64,000 nucleotides of DNA from Ehretia macrophylla (GCA_037974665.1 CM075778.1:13939001-14003000); one strand, 5' to 3'; shown: positions 11,481-21,645, numbered from the stretch's first letter. Notes: a model not told the origin generated them from the letters alone. Translations and numbers: made by a program.

Positions 11481-12339
11481 GCAGTACATCTGATTTTTAG
11501 AGGCCTTTTCACATAGTAAACGTACTTAGAATTTGATGAAAGTTTTACATTAGCTAGATTAATCAGTTATAACAAACTTTCTTTTGGATTACTGATAATT
11601 TAATCCTATAAGGTAAGCTTAATGCTAAAACAATTTTGCATAATGAAGTAAAGATAAATTGATTATGTAATAAACACATAATTTAGCAAAATTGATTTAC
11701 TTAGCATTTAGTAAACAATTTATAAATAAATAACTCCCATAAATAATATTTTACACTTTTATAAAATAAATTATTTGTAAAATTAATTAATTCCATATTA
11801 ATCCATGTGAATAAACACAAAACTAATTTAATAAATTAAATAAAAAAATTGGGCAAGGGGCACCACGTGTGTGAGCACGCGCCCTTATATAAAAATAATA
11901 ATTTTTTTTTGGTTTTTTTTTTGTGTTGTCAAAGTCCTTGGCTAATTTGGATTAACTCTCACAAGTTTTCTAATCCAACTTCATAACCAATATTCGCATT
12001 AATATGAATTTCTAATGTAAAACTGCATGAAAACTAATTTCCATAAATTCCTATAATTCTAGGGAGTTTAAAGTAGTTCAATAACTATTAGTTAAAACTA
12101 TTTAAACTACTATTACACAAGTAATTTAATCCAAGTTCAATTACTAATCCTAAACCACATGTGAATTAATTTCCAAAAATTAATTCTAATAAACATAGAA
12201 ACTAATAAGAACACATAATTCCATGCATCAAAAGCAAGAAGCAAATATGAATTTTTTCTAGTGTTCTTAATCTATTTCTTAGTTTCTACAACTAAAAATT
12301 TAAACTAGTTTAACTATTCCATGATTTAATTCGTAGTGT
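11481..12339. other. AT-rich DNA, no gene seen
   Basis: No reading frame or domain is recognised. It contains TATA-like TTATATAAAAATAA near 11885 after a short GC-rich patch (CACCACGTGTGTGAGCACGCGCCC). It lies between LTR fragment L and the primer site of copia H and probably includes the copia leader, but I cannot align it to anything else in the window. Confidence 0.4.
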
Positions 12340-12350
12340 CTCTGATACCA
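12340..12350 (-). promoter_or_regulatory. Primer-binding site of copia H (tRNA-iMet)
   Basis: The minus strand reads TGGTATCAGAG one base after the LTR end, complementary to initiator methionine tRNA. It fixes the right-hand LTR as the 5' LTR and the element direction as minus. Confidence 0.88.
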
Positions 12351-12351
12351 C

Positions 12352-12837
12352 TGAAGGGAAACGTTATATCACATGAATCAAATTCTAAAATACAAGAATA
12401 AGGCGGAAACATTCATACATGAATCTTTAAAATGAATAAAATATAAAATAGCTATTTGAACATCTAAACAGTTCATAGTTTAATTATAAAAGCAAATAAA
12501 GTTTTATGACATACCTTTCTCGCGAAGAACGAAATAAGAAAACTTCACCTTTGTTGAATGGGATGATCCACACGATTGGAGTGGCTTCTGCTCCTCAACT
12601 TTGATCTTTCCCTCTATTCCAAAATCCTAGCGTAAGTATTGATCAAGTTGTGGCACTTGACTTGCTAAACTAAATTCAAAGAAAAACTATTTCGAGTTTC
12701 TTCAAAAGTTGAAGCTTACTCGAGAGAGAGAAAAAGAGAGGTCTCAAAGGACATAGTGTATGGTGTAATTGCAGAGCTTGAGGTAGAGGCCTTTATATAG
12801 GAAAAACCAAGAGGCGCCAAGGAGCAGGTTTACTTCA
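12352..12837 (-). repeat. 5' LTR of copia element H
   Basis: 486 bp with terminal inverted repeats TGAAG and CTTCA. A TATAAAGG box on the minus strand lies near 12790-12797. Its 5' end abuts F integrase codons directly (QPLMIPQW), so H was inserted in F. The 3' LTR lies outside the window or is lost. Confidence 0.85.
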
Positions 12838-13903
12838 ACCGTTGATGATTCCTCAGTGGAAATGGGAGCATATGACTATGGATTTTGTCACAGACTTGCC
12901 AAGATCACTAAGGAGTTGTGATGCAGTATGGGTTGTGGTTGATCAGTTAGCCAAGACTACTCACTTCATTCCAGTGAATAATCAGGATAGTCTTGAGAAG
13001 TTGGCGGATTTGTATATTGCTAACATCATGAGACTTTACGGGGTTCCAGTCAGTATTGTATCAGATAGGGATCCTCGGTTTACTTCCAGATTCTGGCAGC
13101 GTCTACATGCAACATTGGGTACCAATTTGAGCTTCAGCATAACTTATCATCCTCAGTCAGATGGGTAGTCAGAGAGGAAGATTCAGATTCTCGAAGATAT
13201 GTTGAGGGCTTATGTCATGGACTTTAGGAAAAGTTGGGAGAACCACTTGCCCTTGGTAGAGTTTGTTTGTAACAATAGTTATCAATCGACTATTAGGATG
13301 GCTCCGTACGAGGCATTGTATGGTCGTAAGTGTCAGTCTCCGTCGTATTGGGATGAGGTTGGGGAGATGAAGGTTATTGATCCAGCCTTGTTGCTAGAGC
13401 TTGTGAATACCATTGAGAATGTTCATCTTATTCGTCAGAGGATGCTTACAGCTCAGAGTAGACAGAAGAGTTATGCTGATAAGAGAATACGGGATTTGGA
13501 ATTAAAGGTCAGTAATCGGGTTTTCTTGAAGATCTCTCCTCGCAAGGGTATTGTTCAGTATGGTACAGATGGGAAGCTGAGTCCAAGGTATGTGGGGTCG
13601 TTTGAGATCGTTGGTAGAGTTGGCAAGTTAGCTTATCAGTTGGCTTTACCGTCAAGTTTGTCCAAGGTTCACGATGTCATTCATGTATCTATGCTACGTC
13701 AGTATCATCCAGATCATTCTCATGTTCTGGAGGTAGAGCCGTTGCAGCTTAGTGGGGATTTGACTTATGAAGAGCGGTCTATTCGTATTCTAGATCAGTC
13801 AGTTCGGAAGCTGCATTTGAAAGTGATTTCGATGCTTAACATTTTGTGGTTTCATCATAGAATTGAGGAGGCTACTTGGGAAAGACGGGATCAGATTGAG
13901 TAG
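12838..13903 (+). pseudogene. Gypsy chromovirus F: integrase core to chromodomain (one in-frame stop)
   Basis: The reading starts inside integrase just after the zinc finger (MIPQWKWEHMTMDFVTDLPRS) because copia H interrupts the 5' side. The core aspartates are visible as MDFV and VSDRDPRF. The catalytic glutamate (SERKIQ) is kept but directly follows a TAG stop at 13166-13168, probably CAG to TAG. The second part (13199-13903) covers the rest of the core, the C-terminal domain (HDVIHVSMLRQYHPD) and a chromodomain-like tail (LWFHHRIEEATWERRDQIE). The tail marks it as a chromovirus; in the family such tails guide integration into heterochromatin. The clade (Tekay-like) is inferred. The gag, protease and RT parts lie outside the window. 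Confidence 0.92.
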
Positions 13904-13937
13904 CAGTGTCCAGGGTTGTTCAGTTGAGAATGTAAGG

Positions 13938-13971
13938 ATTTCGACGGCGAAATTGTCCTAAGAAGGGAGAA
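13938..13971 (+). promoter_or_regulatory. Pre-PPT hairpin and polypurine tract of F
   Basis: A hairpin ATTTCG-ACGG-CGAAAT (13938-13953) lies just before AAGAAGGGAGAA, the polypurine primer for plus-strand synthesis. The 3' LTR starts at 13972. The same layout is seen in A, B and E. Confidence 0.65.
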
Positions 13972-14857
13972 TATGAGACTTGGGAATTGCATTTCATCTA
14001 TTTATGCATTTTTCTATTTTAAATGCTATTTAAAATAATATGTGCACCTAATTACCTATTTTGTCATTGAAATCTACTTACGCATTTGGATTTACATTTA
14101 ACTTCAATTTCAATTACATTTCATCTATTTTTGCCTAGGAGGGTTAACTTGTAAAGTGTGCATGAATTGACGGTTAATGTGGTCTTTACACTATTAAATA
14201 TCTCCTAGCTTGGTATAAATGTAATTAAAACAAGTTAACAAAGACAACTTAGTCATTTTAGCTTGTAGGGTATTTTGACTTATCTTTGACCTAGTATTTA
14301 ATCTCATTTGACCATAAATTAGCAAAATTTAACAATTCCAAGAGAAAGAGAAGAGAGAGGCGGCCAGATAGAGAGAGAATAGAAGATATTTTGCTATTTT
14401 GAGACCTTGGCATTTTGAGAGCAAATCTAGCATTTTGGAGCACCTAGAGTTGGTTTTTGGCAAAGTTTCTTTCTTGCTTTATTGTTCTTTCCATCTTCTA
14501 GCTTCCATAAACATCTAAGTTGAGGGATTCCTTGTACTCTATGTGACGATCATGTTGTATGTGCTTGTAAACTTGTGATATGCTTAGATGTTACTTGTGA
14601 TGCAAGAATGTTATTCTAGTTCTTCTTTCATGGTTTATGTGGAGTAACATGTGTTTGATGCTATGTAAATTTTTAGGGAATGTTTCTATAGAGTTATACC
14701 TTGTGTTGCTAGCTAGATATGGTCTTTTACAAGTGTTTACATGTGTTAACATGAAAAACAAGAGCCCAATTGCATGACTACCATGTACTAGTCCTTTTTC
14801 TCGGGTGGTCGGTAAAGGCCATGGTGCGATTGGTTGTAGGTTCGTGTACATCATGAG
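13972..14857 (+). repeat. 3' LTR of gypsy F, left part
   Basis: Starts TATGAGACTTGG, a mutated TGTGAGAC terminus. It has TATAAATG at about 14213, a GA-rich leader (14340-14370) and a decayed splice-donor-like AAGTTGAGGG near 14520. It ends in the SL2 box (GGTTGTAGGTTCGTGTACATC...), where B is inserted. The right part resumes at 20897. Confidence 0.8.
14853..14857. repeat. Left target-site duplication of B
   Basis: ATGAG, repeated exactly at 20892-20896. It proves insertion of 14858-20891 as one unit. Confidence 0.95.
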
Positions 14858-17330
14858 TGTGACGTTCGAGATTTAGCCATGCATTCAATTACTGTTGCAT
14901 CTTTTATTTGCGTACCTCTTTTTATGCCTTATTAATTGTCTTCTTAAATTACTATTCACTCCATTTTTAAACTACATTCTATTAGTTAATTAGTATTTTT
15001 ATTAAATCATATTAATTGTTAAAGTAGTGGGAAAAATGTGCAATTGAGCTAGAGGCGATAGGAGAGCTCGTTTAGAAAATAATTTTTGTAGTTGAATGAA
15101 TAGTGTTACGTAACATAACTTAGGGAATGAATTAGCTAGCATTCATTTTACTATCTAGGCTCGTTTTAGGCTAACTAAGCGCATTTAGTGAACCATTTAA
15201 GCAAGCAACTTAGCCCCATTTAATATATAACTCACACAACACACACATTAGCTCATAACTTAGCAAAAAAAAAAAGAGCATGCTGAAAATACTGTAGCAA
15301 ATCCGAGAATTGCATTGGAGAAGAAATATAGTTTTTTTGCTCAACAAATCCTCATTCCAAGCCAAGCCAAGCTAGGTGCAAGTGGTTTAGGGTGTCTACT
15401 AGCCTCCTAGGAGCTCCTACGCGCATTGGTGAGGGATTTCACAGCTTATTTTCGCATTTTAAAATAGTTGCTATTTTCTTGATTTGTTAAAAATGTGTTC
15501 AAATGCTATTGTACCTTGTATATGAGTGCTAGAGAACATATTTGAGCCATCGTTTCGCAATTTAAACGGTTAGAATCGTTAGTTTGATTTTTAGGGTGAA
15601 TAGTGACGTTTTTCTAGGGTTTTGCGTAATTGCTCGAATTAGCTTGATTAAAGGCTTCTAATAGATGCCTTAGGTGCTAGTGAAGGTAATCTAATAGCCC
15701 CGTGCACTTGTATTGTCCTTAAATCGCTAAAAATGTAAAATAATCGACTTTAATTTGGGGCTTTCGGGGTTAATGCGAATTCGGGTGAATTCGGGCTTCA
15801 ATTCTAGTATCCTTAGGCTACCTAGGTGCTATAGAAGCCTTGATATCCTTTGTTTGAAGCCCGGACATTGTATGTGTAGTTTAAAGCCATAAGAGGAAAT
15901 TTGGGGCTTTTGGGGTAATCGCAGCCGTTTGAATGAGTTAGAGGGTTGAGAGGGTACCTTGAGGGTTAGTTAGAAGGTTGGGAGAGTTTTCTTTGAAAAT
16001 GGAATCATTAACCTTGGTTTGGAAGAGAAATAGTTTGAAAAACAAAGGGGTTTAGGTGCAATTTCGGTTGACTCACACTTCTAAACCCATGGCATGACTC
16101 CTTAAGTGTTTATATGTGGTTTCAAGTCGATTTGGAGCTTTTGGTATGATTCTATGCTTATTTTGTATATGTTCCTTTGTAAACTGCTTATTAGCTTCTA
16201 TAATTGCTTCTATGCTAATTGCCTCGAGGTCAACCTACTTTGTTGATCCTCATATGTGTTAATGCTTATATTATTGCTATTAACTTGCCATCATTAAGTG
16301 CATTGCATCGTGGTTGCGCAACCATAGTGTCAGGGGCGGATGTGTTGAATATCGGCTGGGCGGTAGAGGGCTTGCCGGTGGATATTCAAACTCCGTACCC
16401 TAGTCCCTCATTCGCCTGGTCCGGAGATTACCAGGGGATGTTGGGTCGTAGGATTATCGGGGTACATCCGGAGTACACCCACTGGAGTGTTTGGGGTTAT
16501 GCCGGCTTATCGTGATCGTGCTCGTGGTTCGTGGATCGTGAATGAAGACCAGTGAAGATTGGTGTATAGGGGATTGTGTGAAATGTATCCTTTTAAATGT
16601 GTGGTTACTTATGTTATCATTGCTTCTTAAATTGTCTAAGTGATATTGTTGTATAACTGTATTATCTGTTGCATTGCACGCCCCGGGACTATATCCTTCA
16701 CTGGGCAACAGTGGTTGCTCATACCTCGCTAACATGTTTCAAGTGGCACAGTTGGTGGAGTTGCCTTAGCTGCTGTGTGATATTTGTCTGAGGTGGATGT
16801 GCTTTCTGGTTGCTATGTGAAGAATTTGTTGTCCTATGTATAATCTATTTTGGGGCCTTAAAGCTCATGTATGTATTTGAGTAATATGTAAGCTAGAAGT
16901 CTGATAATGTAGTAGCAGTGGTAATTCTATGGCTTGTAATAACTTATATTTCTATTTCTAGTTGCTTTGCATGCTTGGGAGTGAATGGCTTAGTGTAGAA
17001 TGTTTTATCTCTAAGTATGTTTTAATGTTATCCTAGAATGGCATGGTTATTAGACAATATTATAAACAAGTTACTTGCATGCTTGTGTGGTTTTGGAACT
17101 GTTGTTTGCTTCAAGGCTCGGATGGCCGTGAATCTTTAAATATTTAGCCATGAAAAGTTTGTTTACCTTGTAGTTACCTTATTTGAGAATTTACAGGTTT
17201 TCAGAATGTCCATAGTACAGGGGAAACTTTGTCCGTTTTTCCCCTAAAATTTTGTGACCGGGTTTGGTATTGGGTTGAGAATAGCATGGTCATTAGAGCC
17301 TCCGGTCTCGTGAGGGATCGGGGCGTTACA
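14858..17330 (+). repeat. 5' LTR of element B
   Basis: TGTGACGTTC...GGGGCGTTACA. It contains a TATA-like TTAATATATAA near 15220, a leader, and ATTG|GTGAGGG with GT at 15429. A short hairpin-rich region lies at 16226-16721. Confidence 0.95.
16226..16721 (+). other. LTR stem-loop module of B, 5' LTR copy
   Basis: SL1 16226-16251 (GAGG-T-CAAC pairing with GTTG-A-CCTC plus one bulged T, loop CTACTTT); SL2 box 16443-16474 (GGGTCGTAGGAT, then GTAC-ATCCGGA-GTAC); SL3 16702-16721 (TGGGCAAC-AGTG-GTTGCTCA, eight pairs including one G-T). Confidence 0.6.
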
Positions 17331-17332
17331 GG

Positions 17333-17344
17333 TGGTATCAGAGC
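17333..17344 (+). promoter_or_regulatory. Primer-binding site of element B (tRNA-iMet)
   Basis: TGGTATCAGAGC, two bases after the 5' LTR end. Confidence 0.95.
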
Positions 17345-18382
17345 TTAGTTAGCTCTAAGCCGGGATAGGGTCCTCGGCCTGTCGGGTAGTAACCCTTGCG
17401 TGTGTGCTTGATTAAGTGTGTGTCTTAAAAGTGTATGCCTGCATGTTTGATTGTGTGTCTGGTATTGAATGTGTGCACCTATGTGATATAATTATGTGTT
17501 ACGTGCTAAATGTGTACAAGGTGAAGCAAAGTGGCTAGTTATGCATCAAATTGACTTCGTGAATTATTAAATGCTTGAACTGTTGCTTGTAATGTGTGTA
17601 TTTGAATGTCTTTGATTGAGTTGTGTTATGCTTGACTTGATTATCGTGCTTGAATGACTTTGATGATTACACTGTTTCACAAACTATTTCATTAACATGT
17701 TTGCGTAATAGTTTAAAGAATGATTATACATATGCAATTGTTTGGCATGTATACATAGCCGTCGAATGGTAAGAAAAACTCCTTCCTCCCCTGAAGAGAG
17801 GTGATTAGTGGCAGGCCTTCCAAATTATGTTGATTAGCAGAAATGAGAGGCAATTAATCAGCCTTTATTTGGGAATTGGTGGATATAGTTGGAGCTCAGT
17901 TATTGGGATTCTTCTAAGGCCTTCTTCAGTGCTTAGCGGTCATAAATGAGTAACTTCTTTTGGGGTTTCTATATGACAGTTCTCTGGAGTATATTCTTGG
18001 TATTTTCTTATCAGCTATTCATTTGGTATTCTTTTGTCGGCATCTCTCAGAAGAATTGGTATATGGGATTCTTTTTAGCCTTATTATCTGGTATTATTTA
18101 CAATACTCCTGCTCGGAACTTTTATTGGTATTTTCTCTCCGCTCTTAGTTGGGATTCTATTCTTCTATGGTATTCGTACCAGCGGGATTCTTATTTGGAT
18201 TTCGAAGTAGCGTCTCTATTGGAGCCTTTATTTGGCCTTATTAAGTGAGGTTCGTAGACAATACTACTGGGATTTCTTAATGAGCTTCCACGAGAATTCG
18301 TATATGGTATTCTTGCTTAGCAACTAATGACGAATAATCAGAGTTGGTTTTCAGTTGATGCAGATGTTCTCTTGTGAAGAAG

Positions 18383-18418
18383 AATTGCGTGGACGCAATT
18401 AGTTTAAGGGGGAGAGGA
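18383..18418 (+). promoter_or_regulatory. Pre-PPT hairpin and polypurine tract of B
   Basis: Hairpin AATTGCG-TGGA-CGCAATT (18384-18400 core), followed by TTAAGGGGGAGAGGA and the 3' LTR at 18419. Compared with E (AATTTCG-AGGA-CGAAATT) one base pair is exchanged on both sides of the stem. Confidence 0.7.
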
Positions 18419-20891
18419 TGTGACGTCCGAGATTTAGCCATGCATTCAATTACTGTTGCATCTTTTATTTGCGTACCTCTTTTTATGCCTTATTAATTGT
18501 CTTCTTAAATTACTATTCACTCCGTTTTTAAACTGCATTCTATTAGTTAATTAGTATTTTTATTAAATCATATTAATTGTTAAAGTAGTGGGAAAAATGT
18601 GCAATTGAGCTAGAGGCGATAGGAGAGCTCGTTTAGAAAATAATTTTTGTAGTTGAATGAATAGTGTTACGTAACATAACTTAGGGAATGAATTAGCTAG
18701 CATTCATTTTACTATCTAGGCTCGTTTTAAGCTAACTAAGCGCATTTAGTGAACCATTTAAGCAAGCAACTTAGCCCCATTTAATATATAACTCACACAA
18801 CACACACATTAGCTCATAACTTAGCAAAAAAAAAAAGAGCATGCTGAAAATACTGTAGCAAATCCGAGAATTGCATTGGAGAAGAAATATAGTTTTTTTG
18901 CTCAACAAATCCTCATTCCAAGCCAAGCCAAGCTAGGTGCAAGTGGTTTAGGGTGTCTACTAGCCTCCTAGGAGCTCCTACGCGCATTGGTGAGGGATTT
19001 CACGGCTTATTTTCGCATTTTAAAATAGTTGCTATTTTCTTGATTTGTTGAAAATGTGTTCAAATGCTATTGTATCTTGTATATGAGTGCTAGAGAACAT
19101 ATTTGAGCCATCGTTTCGCAATTTAAACGGTTAGAATCGTTAGTTTGATTTTTAGGGTGAATAGTGACGTTTTTCTAGGGTTTTGCGTAATTGCTCGAAT
19201 TAGCTTGATTAAAGGCTTCTAATAGATGCCTTAGGTGCTAGTGAAGGTAATCTAATAGCCCCGTGCACTTGTATTGTCCTTAAATCGCTAAAAATGTAAA
19301 ATAGTCGACTTTAATTTGGGGCTTTCGGGGTTAATGCGAATTCGGGTGAATTCGGGCTTCAATTCTAGTATCCTTAGGCTACCTAGGTGCTATAGAAGCC
19401 TTGATATCCTTTGTTTGAAGCCCGGACATTGTATGTGTAGTTTAAAGCCATAAGAGGAAATTTGGGGCTTTCGGGGTAATCACAGCCATTTGAATGAGTT
19501 AGAGGGTTGAGAGGGTACCTTGAGGGTTAGTTAGAAGGTTGGGAGAGTTTCCTTTGAAAATGGAATCATTAACCTTGGTTTGGAAGAGAAATAGTTTGAA
19601 AAACAAAGGGGTTTAGGTGCAATTTCGGTTGACTCACACTTCTAAACCCATGGCATGACTCCTTAAGTGTTTATATGTGGTTTCAAGTCGATTTGGAGCT
19701 TTTGGTATGATTCTATGCTTATTTTGTATATGTTCCTTTGTAAACTGCTTATTAGCTTCTATAATTGCTTCTATGCTAATTGCCTCGAGGTCAACTTACT
19801 TTGTTGATCCTCATATGTGTTAATGCTTATATTATTGCTATTAACTTGCCATCGTTAAGTGCATTGCATCGTGGTTGCGCAACCATAGTGTCAGGGGCGG
19901 ATGTGTTGAATATCGGCTGGGCGGTAGAGGGCTTGCCGGTGGATATTCAAACTCCGTACCCTAGTCCCTCATTCGCCTGGTCCGGAGATTGCCAGGGGAT
20001 GTTGGGTCGTAGGATTATCGGGGTACATCCGGAGTACACCCACTGGAGTGTTTGGGGTTATGCCGGCTTATCGTGATCGTGCTCGTGGTTCGTGGATCGT
20101 GAATGAAGACCAGTGAAGATTGGTGTATAGGGGATTGTGTGAAATGTATCCTTTTAAATGTGTGGTTACTTATGTTATCATTGCTTCTTAAATTGTCTAA
20201 GTGATATTGTTGTATAACTGTATTATCTGTTGCATTGCACGCCCCGGGACTATATCCTTCACTGGGCAACAGTGGTTGCTCATACCTCGCTAACATGTTT
20301 CAAGTGGCACAGTTGGTGGAGTTGCCTTAGCTGCTGTGTGATATTTGTCTGAGGTGGATGTGCTTTCTGGTTGCTATGTGAAGAATTTGTTGTCCTATGT
20401 ATAATCTATTTTGGGGCCTTAAAGCTCATGTATGTATTTGAGTAATATGTAAGCTAGAAGTCTGATAATGTAGTAGCAGTGGTAATTCTATGGCTTGTAA
20501 TAACTTATATTTCTATTTCTAGTTGCTTTGCATGCTTGGGAGTGAATGGCTTAGTGTAGAATGTTTTATCTCTAAGTATGTTTTAATGTTATCCTAGAAT
20601 GGCATGGTTATTAGACAATATTATAAACAAGTTACTTGCATGCTTGTGTGGTTTTGGAACTGTTGTTTGCTTCAAGGCTCGGATGGCCGTGAATCTTTAA
20701 ATATTTAGCCATGAAAAGTTTGTTTACCTTGTAGTTACCTTATTTGAAAATTTACAGGTTTTCAGAATGTCCATAGTACAGGGGAAACTCTGTCCGTTTT
20801 TCCCCTAAAATTTTGTGACCGGGTTTGGTATTGGGTTGAGAATAGCATGGTCATTAGAGCCTCCGGTCTCGTGAGGGATCGGGGCGTTACA
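18419..20891 (+). repeat. 3' LTR of element B
   Basis: Same length as the 5' LTR. Splice-donor-like GT at 18990; SL1 19787-19812, SL2 20004-20035, SL3 20263-20282, as in the 5' copy. Confidence 0.95.
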
Positions 20892-20896
20892 ATGAG

Positions 20897-21645
20897 TACA
20901 CACGCGGGAGAAAAAAATGTTGAGTTCATGGCAGAGTTATAAGGTATCGGCTTCAACGAGTGTTGTAAAGCAGTAACTTCTTAATGTGTTGTTTAGCATG
21001 AATGTTTCAAGGTTGTTAGGTGAATGTGAATACGTGGTTGCTAATGTGATATGTTTTTTCTAATGTGTCCAAAAGGTTTTTTGGTTAAAGCTTTCAAACT
21101 CCTTTTTATCCCTCCCTCACTGAGCATGTTTAGCTCACTCCTCTTTAATGCATGTTACAAGTGTACATGATGTGGATTATGTGCAAGAGAAAGGAACTAA
21201 TGAGTTTGATCATGTAGCGCACGAGTAGTTGATGTATTTAACTTTGAAAACTATGTTTTACTTGCTTTAGTAGTTTTGAAGTTTATATACCAAATACTTG
21301 ATAGTTAACTTTTTTTAAGTTTAGTTATTTTGGTGTACATATATGGTTGGTCACGTTGGATTGTGATCACAACTTGCTAGTTTATATCTTAGTGCGTGTT
21401 TATATTTCAAGAATGCTTAAGTTATGAAAGTGTTGTCTATTTTTTGCCAAATGAATGAATGAATGTAAGATTAATGTATTCCGCAAGAGAATGATGAAAT
21501 GTTGTTGTAATTGAATGACGCAAACCTTTGACAAAGTACGTTGTGTATTCTTTATTGCATTGGTTGTTCATATTACAGGTGTTATAATGTCTGTGTGTCA
21601 TCACGACCGGGCTTGGTTTCCAAAGGACCGGGTTTGGGTGTGGCA
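20897..21645 (+). repeat. 3' LTR of gypsy F, right part
   Basis: Continues the F LTR after B. SL3 at 21121-21137 (TGAGC-ATGTTTA-GCTCA, a perfect five-pair stem). It ends GGTTTGGGTGTGGCA, matching the GGTTTGGGCGTGACA end of D with two changes. No primer site follows, as expected for a 3' LTR. Confidence 0.75.

Larger units (their letters stand above)
17331..18418 (+). other. Internal domain of element B (no protein)
   Basis: Begins with the primer site and a leader. From about 17870 to 18340 it is a degenerate array of GGTATTCTT, GGGATTCTT and TTTGGCCTT units spaced 20-35 bases. A 100-codon open frame at 17946-18248 is very rich in aromatic and hydrophobic residues because of these repeats; I see no domain and no protein-like conservation with A, where the same repeats are out of frame. 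It ends with a hairpin (18383-18400) and the polypurine tract. Confidence 0.75.
14858..20891 (+). mobile_element. Young non-autonomous LTR retrotransposon B
   Basis: A complete element of 6034 bp: two LTRs of 2473 bp each, internal domain of only 1088 bp, primer site at 17333-17344, polypurine tract ending at 18418, and perfect ATGAG target duplications. The LTRs differ at roughly 17 sites by eye, all transitions, so insertion is recent. It carries no gag or pol frame; the open frames at 16219-16515 and 19780-20076 are copies of LTR sequence without a known domain. Structure (primer site, leader, repeat array, pre-PPT hairpin) parallels element A, so both belong to one group of gypsy-dependent elements. 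Confidence 0.95.

Noticed and set aside
16219-16515. 98-codon open frame, repeated at 19780-20076
   Set aside because: It lies in both LTRs of B and overlaps the stem-loop module; the repeat is due to the LTR pair. No domain and no match in the related A LTR frame.
17946-18248. 100-codon hydrophobic frame in B resembling a membrane protein
   Set aside because: The composition follows from the GGTATTC repeat array; the matching region of A has no equivalent frame.
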